This document shows, piece after piece, positions 18,925-28,293 of a stretch of DNA of 64,000 nucleotides; position 1 is the stretch's first letter, and each line of letters starts with the position of its first letter. The position numbers and the translations under genes were made by a program. The notes beneath the pieces were generated by a model. The model worked only from the letters and a program-made list of their open reading frames with translations, had not been told where the DNA came from and ran no database searches. This stretch comes from Desulfosoma caldarium (GTDB lineage Bacteria; Desulfobacterota; Syntrophobacteria; Syntrophobacterales; DSM-9756): the NCBI RefSeq assembly GCF_003751385.1, contig NZ_RJVA01000015.1, positions 1-64,000 on the forward strand, in the 5' to 3' direction.

Positions 18925-20655
18925 CTAAGACCTTTAAGCGAAAAAAAATCCCACCTAATGGGCTAACTACTTGGTATGGTAGCGTTATCTGGCGCATCCC
19001 ATACCGCGCAACTGTATCCCAGAAGGTAGGAGCATCACAATGACACGTACCAAAACCGCGACAAAAAGCAAAGCAACGATTGACGGCGTTGAGGTGACCC
19101 ACGATACGCTCACAGGCCGCGGTGATTTGAGTCTGTTTGTTCGCCATCTTCGCAACATCCAGATTTTTCAGCAGATCGATACTTTCTTTGGCTCCATGCG
19201 TCGCCGCCGCAAGGGGCAGCCGATCACCGAGATTTTTAAACAGCTGCTGTGTTTTTTCATGGACGGCACGAGCCGGCACCTGGTCGACTTCGACGCCCCG
19301 GCCAAGGACGCGGGCTATGCCGCTGTCACCGAGTGTGAGCCAGGCAGAATGCTTTCCTCCCACGCCGTCAAACTGTTCTTCTGCCCTTTTTGGCGGCCAC
19401 GCCTTGAGCTGTTCCGCCACCTTTCGCAGCGGCTGTTCTTGTGGCGTCTTAAGCTACAAGAGCCCGATCGGATGGTTTTGGGCATGGACACCCTGGTCAC
19501 GGACAACGACGAGGCCCGGGGAGGCCACGGCGTCAAGCCCGCCTCCAAGCGTGTCAAAGGAATTCAGCCGCTGCAGAGGACGTGGCAAAACGACATCATC
19601 GATGCGGTCTTTCGTCGCGGAGATCCCCACCGCCACTTCGGCGAGAGGCTGGAGCGGATGGTGCGCCATGTGGTGGCCAAAATCCCCAAGCCCTATCGAG
19701 CCGAGGTGGCCACGATCGTTCGCATGGACAGCGGGTTTTTTGACCGAAAGCTTTTCGATGTTTATAAAAATTTGGGCATTGGCAACATCTGTGGCGGCAA
19801 GCTGTATGAGCCGAACAAGGCATTTGTGGCCCAAGGCCAGTGAAAACAGGCCGCCTGGGACCGCTACAAGCAAGGGAGCCAGGTCTGGCAATACCTGGAG
19901 CTTGGCACAAGGTGCGGTCCGTGGAATCCGTTTCGTCCAGCGCTGTTTGGCCGTCCGCTGTATCAAGATGCCCAGATGCTGCGGCCTTTGGCCCGGCCCG
20001 ATACAGTGGTGGTCACCAACCTGGGTATGGGACAGAGCATCGATTGAGCGCTCACCAAGGCTCGATACGGTCTACGGCTTCAGGGCCAAGGGATCCTCGC
20101 CGGCGACCACGGCCCGGGCGGTGACGAGCTGGGGAGTCGGGCCCTGAAGGATTTCGGCTTCGAGCCGCTGCCTTTCAAGCGCTTTGCCCCCATGCCGCCT
20201 TTGAGGCCACGATGCTGGTGACCTTTTTTCTCGACGAGAGCTTCAAGCCCGACGTCTGCGCGCCGGTGGTCGAGCCCGCTGGCTAGGACACCACGCTGCG
20301 CCGTAGGGTGATGGACATCGCCGCCAAGATCGTGCGTCACAGCCGCCGTGTGGTGCTGAAAGTGACGGGGGCAACCTTTGAGGCCCTCCAATTCGAGAGG
20401 CTTTGGCCAAAAAGCGGGGCGCCGCCCAGATATTGCTGCGGGTAAGAGACGCGCCGCGCCCAAGAGATGACCTGCAAGTGAAGAGGTGTCTCCTAAATGG
20501 CGCATATTTGACGATACACTAAACATCAGGGCTCATTCACAAAAAAATGCACAGTTAGTCGCTGAAAGATGGCCATCGGCGTGCCACAATCGACGCTTCG
20601 ATGGTCAGGGAAACGATCATTGGCTCTGTCTTGCGCCAGAATCGCTCAAATTAGG
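18925..20655 (+). mobile_element. IS1380-type insertion sequence, decayed (copy A)
   Basis: About 1.73 kb. The right tip, read inward, is CCTAATTTGAGCGATT (20640-20655), the same as in copy B (43854-44735). The left tip is decayed (from about 18925), but the next ~90 bp align with copy B, including GCGCATCCCATACCGCGCAA. I see no target duplication. It ends 25 bp beyond the stop of the neighbouring response regulator. Confidence 0.8.
19040..20470 (+). pseudogene. IS1380-family transposase, 3' part broken
   Basis: An open stretch 19040-19843 encodes the N-terminal ~267 residues: DNDEARGGHGVKPASKRVKG, GIQPLQRTWQNDIIDAVFR and VRMDSGFFDRKLFD, all IS1380 landmarks including two acidic catalytic positions. 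A TGA at 19841 ends it; recognisable sequence (WDRYKQGSQVWQYLELG, PDTVVVTNLGMGQSID) continues in the same frame, with more stops and shifts to about 20470. Inactive. Confidence 0.85.
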
Positions 20656-20679
20656 CATCGGATTCTTCAGCAGAATCTT

Positions 20680-21342
20680 TCAGACCTCGTACAGTTCCTT
20701 GGGACGTCGTTCGCTTCTTTGGCCTGATCGCTTCATCACCTTGTCGGCCTCTTTTTTGCCCTGTTCTGTGGCCTCCAGCTCCTCTGGTTTGGATACAATC
20801 TCCAGCGTTTCTTGAGGAAGGCCCAGGTTGGCATCATCCAGCAAGATGGCCCCGGTTTCGTCTATCTTGAGACGCGTAATGCCCGGGTGATGGCGCTCCA
20901 GTTCCTCCATGAGCGCGGCAGCTTCAAAACTCGTCGCCTTTACCCCCTGTTTTTGGAAAGACCGTTCCAGGGCATTTTGGAAGGCGAGCGCTTGTCGAAG
21001 AACCTGGCACAGGTCCTGGGTGTGGCATGGCTTGGTGAGAAACCGGTAGATTTCCCCCTCGTTGATGGCCCGAATCGCCGCTTCCAGCGTGGCATATCCC
21101 GTGAGCATGATGCGCAGAGTGCGCGGATGCCGCTCACGCACCAGGGCCAGAAACTCTGATCCAGTCATGCCCGGCATGCGCTCATCGGAAACGACCACAT
21201 CCACCGGCTCTTCGCTCAACAAGCGCAGGGCCTCCATGGCCGAATGGGCCGTAAGAATTCGATACGGTTCATGACGCAGCGCCCTTTTGACGGCGCTGGT
21301 AAAATTGGGCTCATCGTCCACGAAAAGCACGGTCTTTTTCAT
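20680..21342 (-). CDS. Receiver-domain response regulator
   Basis: 220 residues: an N-terminal receiver (1-120) with DDEP near residue 11, phosphoacceptor Asp in VVVSDERMPGM and Lys in FLTKPC, then a ~100-residue tail with no DNA-binding or enzymatic domain I recognise. It is the third of three tandem, same-strand regulators (20680-23715), 10 bp from its neighbour. All three share the LFVDDEP start and the A-x-RFLTKPC-like receiver end, suggesting duplication followed by changed outputs. Confidence 0.85.
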   Translation of the reverse strand: MKKTVLFVDDEPNFTSAVKRALRHEPYRILTAHSAMEALRLLSEEPVDVVVSDERMPGMTGSEFLALVRERHPRTLRIMLTGYATLEAAIRAINEGEIYRFLTKPCHTQDLCQVLRQALAFQNALERSFQKQGVKATSFEAAALMEELERHHPGITRLKIDETGAILLDDANLGLPQETLEIVSKPEELEATEQGKKEADKVMKRSGQRSERRPKELYEV

Positions 21343-21351
21343 GGCTCGCGC

Positions 21352-22500
21352 TCACCTCAATTTTACGGGCAGCAGGACGCGAATGGGTTCCTGCACGCCC
21401 ACCGTTTTGGCAAAATTACGGAGTCGTTCCAGTAAAGCCGGTGTGATCTCCTGTCCCTTCTTGATGAGCAGCACGCCCTTGGCACTCAACACATCCTGGC
21501 CCACGATCATTCCCAGTTGCAGGTCCTGAATGCTCATGTCCCGCACCTCAAACCGAGCCTCATCCCCCAGGACGTCTTCCAGGGCTTTGAGCACCCGGGG
21601 GTCATAGCAGCCAGGCCGCCGCTTCATCTGCAGCAGGGCGGCCGCTCGCGGCAGACCCGCCGATTCCAGAGCGTCGAAGTCCAAAACCACTTTGAGGATG
21701 CGAGCCGCCATGGGAATGGCATCACCGTAGCAATCGTCTTTCGGAATACCGGAGCCGTCGAAATGTTTTTCCTGGTACGCGATGATTTCGCTCACATCCT
21801 GCAGCCTGGGAATCTTGGCGATGAGATCGGCGCCCACCGAAGGATGCATGGAAAAGAGCTGTGTTTCTTCGGCCGTGAGGGGCTGTCCCGTATAGATCTT
21901 GTGCAGCGCTTCTTCGGGCAGAATCACGCACCCGATCTGGCTCAACATGGCGGCCGTCTCCAGCTGCCACAATTTCTGGACCTGCAGGCGCCGGCCTATG
22001 TCTACGGCGTAGCGGCGAACTCGGGAAGCCCGCCCAAAGGCTTCCGGATTCACCAGACTCAGCACGTCGGCCATCACCTGAATGGCGCCGCGCAGCGTCT
22101 TTTCCAAAAGATCCTTTTCGGCTTTCACCAGCCGGTACTGCTGCAGGCCCGCCTGAATGGCCAGGATGAGGGTTTCCAGCGGGCACGGCTTGGTCAAAAA
22201 TCGAAAAATGTTTCCCCGGTTCACGGCCTCCATGGCCGCCTGAAGATCCGCATTGCCGGTCAGAATCATGCGCACGGTCTCCGGGCTGATTTCGCGCACT
22301 TTGCTGAGAAACTGAATGCCATCCATGACGGGCATGCGCAAGTCCGAGATGATGAGCGCAAAGGATCGGTTGTTTCGCACCACCCGCAGCCCCTCTTCGG
22401 GGCCCACGGCCGTCTCGATGTCGTAGTGCTTTCTCAGGGTTCTTTTAAAGGACGACAGAATATTGGGATCATCGTCCACGAAAAGGATTTTTTCAGCCAT
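21352..22500 (-). CDS. Response regulator with degenerate HD-GYP domain
   Basis: 382 residues: receiver (1-120; VDDDPN, ISDLRMPVMDG, RFLTKPC) followed by an HD-GYP-like domain (about 145-330). The fold landmarks are there (MHPSVG, DGSGIPKDD), but the metal-binding HD pair is replaced (AAMLSQIG where HDIG is expected), the HHE-type motif reads YQEKHFDG, and GYP reads GIP. It is therefore unlikely to hydrolyse cyclic di-GMP and may instead act by binding. The C-terminal ~70 residues (LQLGMIVGQDV, LLIKKGQEITPALLERL) resemble the tail common to HD-GYP regulators. The start follows a gene 9 bp upstream in the same operon. Confidence 0.85.
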   Translation of the reverse strand: MAEKILFVDDDPNILSSFKRTLRKHYDIETAVGPEEGLRVVRNNRSFALIISDLRMPVMDGIQFLSKVREISPETVRMILTGNADLQAAMEAVNRGNIFRFLTKPCPLETLILAIQAGLQQYRLVKAEKDLLEKTLRGAIQVMADVLSLVNPEAFGRASRVRRYAVDIGRRLQVQKLWQLETAAMLSQIGCVILPEEALHKIYTGQPLTAEETQLFSMHPSVGADLIAKIPRLQDVSEIIAYQEKHFDGSGIPKDDCYGDAIPMAARILKVVLDFDALESAGLPRAAALLQMKRRPGCYDPRVLKALEDVLGDEARFEVRDMSIQDLQLGMIVGQDVLSAKGVLLIKKGQEITPALLERLRNFAKTVGVQEPIRVLLPVKLR

Positions 22501-22509
22501 GGCGTCTTC

Positions 22510-23715
22510 CTATTGTCCTTGGAGGACATTTACGCACGCGTTTTTCCATTCCCTGAGGCGGCCCAGGCATTGCAACTGGTCCAGGTAGGCCGCATCCGCA
22601 AGGTTCGGCCCCTGATAGGACGGCCCTCCATGAATGGCGTAGTCCAGCAGATCCGCGGCATGCACCGCCGTCAGCGCACTGAATTCTCGATGGGGACAGC
22701 GGCCGGGAAAATGGTGAAACGCTACGGCCTCCACAATATTGTCCGGAAGCCCCCACACTCCCAGCAGATAGGCGCCCAATTCCCCGTGCGTCGTGCCCAC
22801 CAGGGCTTCTTCGCTTTTCCATAGGGGTTCGCCGGTGGCCTCGCAGCGCTTGCCCACGTCGGCCGCCTTGTCGGGAAAAGCCTGCCAGAGAATCAACTTG
22901 CCCACATCGTGGAGCATGCCGGCCATGAAGGCGTCGTCCACGATGATGGGCTCCGCGTGGGCCGCCTGGGCCACCGCTTTGGCGCTCACAGCCGTATTGA
23001 GGCTGTGTGTCCACAGCCTGTCCATCTCATCGGCGGGCAGCCCCTTGGCTTGAAATTCGGTGAAAATCTGCGTGGAAATGACCAAGGCTCGGATGATGTT
23101 CAGTCCCAAAAGGACCACGGCCTGCTCGGGGCTGCTCACATGGCGGGTCAAACCGAAAAAGGCCGAATTGACCAATTGCAAGATTTTAGCCGTCATGCCG
23201 ACGTCCCGGGCAATAATCTCCCCCACCCTTCGAATGCTTGGGGCCTCCGATTCCAGCTCTTCCATGATCTGCTGGTACAAAGACGGCAAACTGGGTAACG
23301 TGTCTACGCTGGACACCAGGGCTCGAAGGGGTTTTTCCTCCAACAAGGTGCGCAGCGTTTTTACCCGATCGATCGTGCTTTTCAGTTTTTCCGCATCACA
23401 GGGTTTGGCCAAATACTGGTGCGCCGACCGCACCGCGCGCATCACAAGATCCTGTTCCGAATACCCGGACAGGGCGATGCGAATGACATCGGGATGCTGC
23501 TTTTTAACTTCCAGTAGAAACTGCGCGCCATCGATGCCCGGCATGCGCATGTCTGAAACGACCACATCCACGGGTTCTCGAGCCAGAAGATCCAAGGCCT
23601 CTCGAGCTTCCAAGCAGAAGTGCATGGTCCATTCCGTGCGCATGGGTCGCAGCATGCGGCGAAGGGCCTGCAAGACATGGGGCTCATCGTCTACGAAAAG
23701 GATTTTCCACGCCAC
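22510..23715 (-). CDS. Response regulator with HDOD output domain
   Basis: About 401 residues from a GTG at 23715, chosen because AGGAGG lies ~8 nt upstream; in-frame upstream starts lack a site. Receiver (1-120; LFVDDEPHVLQ, VVVSDMRMPGIDG, YLAKPC) followed by an HDOD domain (about 140-335): LPSLPSLYQQIMEELES, RDVGMTAKILQLVNSAFFG, LGLNIIRALVIS, MLHDVGKLILWQ, AVAFHHFP. HDOD proteins act in signalling without a fixed enzymatic role. First gene of the three-regulator operon; no sensor kinase is adjacent. Confidence 0.9.
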   Translation of the reverse strand: MAWKILFVDDEPHVLQALRRMLRPMRTEWTMHFCLEAREALDLLAREPVDVVVSDMRMPGIDGAQFLLEVKKQHPDVIRIALSGYSEQDLVMRAVRSAHQYLAKPCDAEKLKSTIDRVKTLRTLLEEKPLRALVSSVDTLPSLPSLYQQIMEELESEAPSIRRVGEIIARDVGMTAKILQLVNSAFFGLTRHVSSPEQAVVLLGLNIIRALVISTQIFTEFQAKGLPADEMDRLWTHSLNTAVSAKAVAQAAHAEPIIVDDAFMAGMLHDVGKLILWQAFPDKAADVGKRCEATGEPLWKSEEALVGTTHGELGAYLLGVWGLPDNIVEAVAFHHFPGRCPHREFSALTAVHAADLLDYAIHGGPSYQGPNLADAAYLDQLQCLGRLREWKNACVNVLQGQ

Positions 23716-23861
23716 GCTTCGCACCTCCTTGGTGAGCCGTTGTGCCTGATACACTATTCGGCACAAAACAAGGATGCCATGAGACGATTCTTCTTTTCAG
23801 CCTTTGAAACGCGAACTCATGAAGATCCGGTGTCCAAGGTACGCCGACCGGGGCTGCGGCC

Positions 23862-24784
23862 TTATACCATGGGACGACGCGCGGTGGAGCCTGACACGTT
23901 GGCCAGTGAAAATGGCGTGGCGATGACATGGATGAGCCGTTCCATGTCTTCCAGGGACTGGCAGGGCATGAAGATGTGGCACAGAGGCCGATAGACGCTG
24001 ACGGCCGAATCGCCCGTGTCCCACAGAGGCTCAGGCTGCAGGTCCAAGCGCCGCACGCGCTGCAGAAAGGCCACGAGCTGGGCGATAAGTTCCGCCGGGA
24101 GGTCGGGCACGCGCGCGTGCACAATCTGCCGTTCCATTTCGAGGCAAGGAAAATCCAGGTACAGGTATAGGCAACGGCGCTTGCTTCACTCAATTCCCGC
24201 GTGCTGTTGCTGGTCATGACCACAAAAGGGCGCGTCAGCGCTTCGATGGTCCCCAGCTCGGGCACCGAGACCTGAAAATCCGAAACGACCTCCAGCAAGA
24301 AGGCTTCAAATTCTCCGTCGGCCTTGTCCACTTCGTCAATGAGAAGCACGTTGCCGCGCTCTTCTCGAATGGCTCGAAGCAGCGGGCGCGGTTCCAGGAA
24401 ATGTTAGGAAAAGAAAAGATCCTTAAAGCCATGGATCTGGGCCATGCATTCCTTCAGATCCCGAGCTTCTCCAAGCATCGCGTCCATGCGGTCTTTGAGA
24501 ATTTGGGAATAGAGCAACTGCTTGCCGTACTGCCATTCGTAGAGCGCCTTGGATTCGTCCAGACCGTCATAGCACTGCAGGCGAATGAGGGGCCGACCAA
24601 GGACTCGAGCTGCCGTCTTGGCCAACTCCGTCTTGCCCACTCCTGCGGGCCCTTCCACCAAGAGCGGCTTTCCCAGGCGATCCGCAAGAAAGAGCGTTGT
24701 GGCCACTTCCAGCGAACACACGTAGCCTTCCTGAAGAAAGGCTTGCCGCACGGCTTCCACCGAAGTAAATTCGCCTTCGTTCAT
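23862..24784 (-). pseudogene. MoxR-type AAA+ ATPase, broken
   Basis: From the ATG at 24784: P-loop GPAGVGKTELAK (about residues 44-55), RLQCYDGLDESKALYEW, then an in-frame TAA after KDLFFS (24404), then in the same frame Walker B NVLLIDEVDKADGEFEAFL, LEVVSDFQVSVPELGTI and VVMTSNSTRELSEA. A frameshift near 24185 leads to RRCLYLYLDFPCLEMERQIV, HARVPDLPAELIAQLVAFLQ. The C-terminus departs from the family after about 24030. MoxR ATPases remodel partner proteins, usually with a VWA-domain protein; none is nearby. Confidence 0.8.
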
Positions 24785-24855
24785 GATCCCTCGTCACCGT
24801 TTCGTATGAATCGACAAAAAACGACGGAACCCATGAGTCCACACGGGCGAGGACC

Positions 24856-25536
24856 ATGCCACGAGGGGAGAGTTTGGTGCAACCCAAAAGGGGCAACGAC
24901 CCAGAAGACCCATGCATGCGCAGAAAACACTGTGAGGTGACGGATCCCAAAGCCATTCGCACGCTGCTCGAATCCTGCACCATCGGGCGCCTGGCGACCA
25001 CCGACGCCAATGGCTACCCCTACATCACGCCGGTGCATGACGTGTTCTGCAACGGGCGCATTTACCTGCATTCGTCCCCGAAAGGTGAAAAAATCGACAA
25101 CATACGACGAGACAACCGCGTGGGCTTTCAGGTGGATATTCCTTTGGCCTATGTGGATTTGCCGTTTCGCCCTGCCCAAGGCCCGTGCCGTCTCCATCAG
25201 CTTTATCAAAGCGTTGTCATTCGAGGCCGGGCCCGACTGGTGGAAAACCTTGCGGAAAAAACCGCCGCGCTGAACGCTCTGGTGGCCGCTCACGAAAAGG
25301 GAAGCCAGGTTCCTCACGTCACCGAAGACCTTCCCGCCGTGCAGGCCTGCGCCGTCATTGAAATCACGCCGGAAAAGACCACGGCCAAGTTCAATCTGTG
25401 GCAGAACAAGCCCCCGAAAGACCGTAAGGCCCTGGCCGACGAGCTTCGCCGCCGCAACCGGCCTGAAGACCGAAAAACCCTCGCCGCCTTGACCTTAGAG
25501 AACCAAGTCACCGATGGGGATCAGACCCCCGAGTGA
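24856..25536 (+). CDS. Pyridoxamine-phosphate-oxidase-like flavin-binding protein
   Basis: 226 residues with the split-barrel fold of FMN-binding PNPOx-like proteins: MRRKHCEVTD at about residue 21, ESCTIGRLATTDANGYPYIT, VHDVFCNGRIYLHSSPKGEK, NNRVGFQVD-like strand, and CAVIEITPEKTTAKFNLWQN near the C-terminus. The ATG at 24856 has AGGA 6 nt upstream; the family usually begins at the second ATG (24916), so the first 20 residues are uncertain. Typical members bind FMN, F420 or heme; the substrate is unknown. Divergent from the moxR remnant by 71 bp. Confidence 0.85.
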   Translation: MPRGESLVQPKRGNDPEDPCMRRKHCEVTDPKAIRTLLESCTIGRLATTDANGYPYITPVHDVFCNGRIYLHSSPKGEKIDNIRRDNRVGFQVDIPLAYVDLPFRPAQGPCRLHQLYQSVVIRGRARLVENLAEKTAALNALVAAHEKGSQVPHVTEDLPAVQACAVIEITPEKTTAKFNLWQNKPPKDRKALADELRRRNRPEDRKTLAALTLENQVTDGDQTPE

Positions 25537-26033
25537 GGCTTTTTCCTTGCCCCAAGGAGAGCCTTTCTGCTCCATGGTTGGGCGGGGCATCAGGTTTGCT
25601 CGCCAGATCATGACGCCTCCAGCGCTTTCATGAACAGCGGCCAATCTTCTTGAATGGTCTTCCGCAGGATGCTTTCATATGCCAAGTTAAAAGACGAAAG
25701 CTTTCCCTGGAATAGGTCCATCTCACGACGCCCGTGCATCCCTTTGCAGCTTCCGACACGACGCTTGTCCAGAACCTTCACACGATCCCAAGCTCTTCCT
25801 GACCCGAATCAAAGGCCTAGATTCCCTTCCCGATCCTTGGGTATCCACTCCTCGTCCATCTCTGCCCCCTCAAATCTTCAGCATCGTAGGGCTGGGCCTT
25901 TTTCACGCCACCCCTTCAGGCAGTGAATTCTGCTTCTTAACTTCAGCCCTTGCGGGTCCGCCACCGTCCCTTAAACGTGAGCTCCTCGGTCTAGGCGGTG
26001 GCCATGGACCTTTCACGGCAAAAGAAATTCCTG
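25537..26033. other. Gap with one doubtful short ORF
   Basis: The only candidate is a minus-strand frame at 25608-25781 (58 codons from GTG) containing FNLAYESILRKTIQEDWPLF; it has no good ribosome site and no family I recognise, and may be the end of a lost gene. Otherwise I see nothing. Confidence 0.3.
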
Positions 26034-26061
26034 TTGACACGCGGAAGGCTTGGGGGATAAA
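26034..26061 (+). promoter_or_regulatory. Sigma-70-like promoter for the napC-hao operon
   Basis: TTGACA at 26034-26039, 16-bp spacer, GATAAA at 26056-26061 (4 of 6 matches to TATAAT), about 109 bp upstream of the napC ATG. The perfect -35 box in otherwise empty sequence makes it the best candidate. Confidence 0.45.
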
Positions 26062-26169
26062 GAGAATACAAATTCACAACACTAATGGGCCCATAGAGTC
26101 TGCAGGCGAAGGGCCGTCAAGGTGGCGAGGCGGCCGTGTGGACTTCAACCCGCGCGGGAGGGAGAACTC

Positions 26170-26727
26170 ATGAAGCGGTGGGTGAAAGCCGTTCTGTGGA
26201 TTGCCTTGGGTGTTGTTTTAGCTTTTCCTTTGTTTTCGATAAGCTACTACACCATGGTGCGCACGTCCACTCCCCGGTTTTGCGCCTCCTGCCATGAAAT
26301 TCAGTTTGCCTATAACACGTGGAAGACATCAACTCACACGAACAATGCTCAAGGTTTTGTGGCCGACTGCATGGATTGTCATTTGCCGGCGCCTCACGAC
26401 ACAGCGGAATTCTTCTACGCCAAGACCTTGCACGGCATCAAGGACATTGTCGTTCATTTTGTTCAGGGTGCGGAAGCCTATAACCGGGCCAAAGCTCGCG
26501 AGGCGGCCTACGCCTCATTCAAGAACGACCAATGCCAGAAATGCCATCGAAACATTCTTTATATGCCCGAAAAGCGCGGTGCCATGCTGGCACATCGGTC
26601 CGTGGTGTATGCCCGGCCGGGTTATGAAAAACGCTGTGTGGATTGTCACCGCAACCTGGTGCACGTGGCAAGGGATCGTTACGGATACAAGCAGCTGGAG
26701 AGCAACTACAGGGGCTTGGGCTTGTAG
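26170..26727 (+). CDS. NapC/NirT-family tetraheme cytochrome c (NrfH-like)
   Basis: 186 residues: one N-terminal membrane helix (about 5-28) as anchor, then a periplasmic domain with four CxxCH hemes (CASCH, CMDCH, CQKCH, CVDCH). It passes electrons from the quinol pool to a periplasmic reductase. The ATG is set by GGAGGGAG directly upstream. It lies 49 bp before an octaheme cytochrome that is probably its partner, the napC/hao arrangement seen in several nitrite- or hydroxylamine-metabolising anaerobes. The short length (NrfH/CymA type) fits quinol:cytochrome roles. Confidence 0.92.
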   Translation: MKRWVKAVLWIALGVVLAFPLFSISYYTMVRTSTPRFCASCHEIQFAYNTWKTSTHTNNAQGFVADCMDCHLPAPHDTAEFFYAKTLHGIKDIVVHFVQGAEAYNRAKAREAAYASFKNDQCQKCHRNILYMPEKRGAMLAHRSVVYARPGYEKRCVDCHRNLVHVARDRYGYKQLESNYRGLGL

Positions 26728-26776
26728 GGGCTCAAGGTTTTTTAGTTTTTTTTTGGGGGCGAGAGGAGGGTGAGCC

Positions 26777-28174
26777 GTGAAGAAAAGACGTCGGCGGAAT
26801 AAGGTGTTGGGGGGCATACTGCTGATGGGCGTGGCCCTGGCGGCGGCGGCTTTGGCCCAGACGGCGGTGAACACGCCCAAGTCCAAGGAATTTCGTATTG
26901 AGCGCAGCATGCCCAAGGAAGCCGTGGCCTGCATTGAGTGCCACCGCAAGGAAAGTCCGGGCGTGTTTGCCGACTGGGCACACAGCCGGCATGCCAGCGC
27001 CAACATCACGTGCCTGGATTGTCATCAGGCGGAAGCGTTCGACCCCGATGTGAGCCAAGAACATTATAAGCAGTACGAAAGAAACGATGTGCCCTATGGG
27101 AACAAGGACTACCGCGTTCCCGTGGCGGCCGTGGTCACGCCCAAGGATTGCTCACGGTGCCATCCCGACGAGGCCAAGCAATACAGCCGAAGCAAGCATG
27201 CCAACACCGTGGAGATCATTTGGAAAATTGATCCGTGGCTGCAGTTGGGCATGAACAGCAATGCGGAACGCGAAGCGGGCTGCTTTCACTGCCACGGCAC
27301 CGTGCTCCGAATGAAAGACGGCACGTTGGATCCGGCTACATGGCCCAACGTGGGCGTGGGCCGCGTTAATTTGGACGGCAGCAAAGGGAGCTGCACCAGT
27401 TGCCACACCCGGCACCGCTTCTCTGTCATGGAAGCGCGCAAACCCGAGGCGTGCGGTCAGTGTCATTTGGGGCCGGATCACCCGCAGATAGAAATCTATA
27501 TGGAATCGAAGCACGGAGACATCTACACCGCTTTTGGTGATCAGTACAATTGGAACGCCGCTCCGGGCACCTGGACGCCGGGTGTGGATTATCGTGCGCC
27601 CACCTGCGCGGGATGTCACATGTCCGGGGCCGGTTCTGTGCTCACCTCACACGACGTCACCGAAAGGCTCTCATGGGAAACCCAGGCGCCCTTGACGGTG
27701 CGCCCTTCTGAATTTGCAGCATTTCCGGCTCAGACCAACTGGCAGGTGGAGCGGGAAAAGATGCAGGTCATCTGCATGCAATGCCACGGCAAGACCTGGG
27801 TCGTGGACCATTACGCCAAACTGGACAAAGTGATTCAGGAATACAACGAGGTCTATTTCAAGCCGGCAAAGGCCATGCTGGATGAGCTCTACGACAAGGG
27901 TTTGCTGGACAAGACCAAGTTCTTTGATGAGCGGCTGGAAGTGGAATACTATGAATTGTGGCATCATGAAGGGCGCCGAGCCCGCATGGGTGCGGCCATG
28001 ATGGCGCCGGATTATGCCTGGTGGCACGGCTTTTACGAATGCAAGAAGCGATACAACAATTTTATGGAAGAAGCGCGCCACCTGCTGCAATCCAACCAGA
28101 AGGCCTACAAGGCCACCGATTATCCCAACGCCACGGGCAGCACGGAGCGCCCAAAGGAGGTCTTCGGCCAATAG
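26777..28174 (+). CDS. hao: Octaheme cytochrome c, hydroxylamine oxidoreductase (HAO) family
   Basis: 465 residues, exported (basic N-terminus, helix to about residue 28). Eight CxxCH motifs in order: CIECH, CLDCH, CSRCH, CFHCH, CTSCH, CGQCH, CAGCH, CMQCH. There is no CxxCK, so it is not pentaheme NrfA. The C-terminal signature WHHEGRRARMGAAMMAPDYA, followed by WWHGFYECKKR, is that of HAO. Without an ammonia-oxidation context and paired with a NapC quinol donor, it most likely works reductively (nitrite or hydroxylamine reduction). Whether the Tyr in the PDYAWWHG segment cross-links to the catalytic heme cannot be judged from sequence alone. GTG start with GGAGGG upstream. Confidence 0.9.
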   Translation: MKKRRRRNKVLGGILLMGVALAAAALAQTAVNTPKSKEFRIERSMPKEAVACIECHRKESPGVFADWAHSRHASANITCLDCHQAEAFDPDVSQEHYKQYERNDVPYGNKDYRVPVAAVVTPKDCSRCHPDEAKQYSRSKHANTVEIIWKIDPWLQLGMNSNAEREAGCFHCHGTVLRMKDGTLDPATWPNVGVGRVNLDGSKGSCTSCHTRHRFSVMEARKPEACGQCHLGPDHPQIEIYMESKHGDIYTAFGDQYNWNAAPGTWTPGVDYRAPTCAGCHMSGAGSVLTSHDVTERLSWETQAPLTVRPSEFAAFPAQTNWQVEREKMQVICMQCHGKTWVVDHYAKLDKVIQEYNEVYFKPAKAMLDELYDKGLLDKTKFFDERLEVEYYELWHHEGRRARMGAAMMAPDYAWWHGFYECKKRYNNFMEEARHLLQSNQKAYKATDYPNATGSTERPKEVFGQ

Positions 28175-28197
28175 AACGCTCGAGCGTTTCGAAGACG

Positions 28198-28235
28198 GAG
28201 CCGAGGAGCCCGCGCCCCTCGGCTCTTCTTTCGCC
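28198..28235 (+). terminator. Rho-independent terminator after hao
   Basis: Nine-bp stem GAGCCGAGG / CCTCGGCTC (28198-28206 and 28217-28225) with a 10-nt loop, followed by a T-rich tract to about 28238. It separates the napC-hao operon from the convergent hemerythrin gene. Confidence 0.8.
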
Positions 28236-28293
28236 TTTTCAAGCCCCGGGGCGCGCCAATTTTTCCCATGCCCAAGGGACAGTCCGGTTCGTT

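Noticed and set aside
26777-28174. Initial reading as NrfA nitrite reductase because it follows an NrfH-like gene
   Set aside because: It has eight CxxCH motifs and no CxxCK, and its C-terminal motif is that of HAO.
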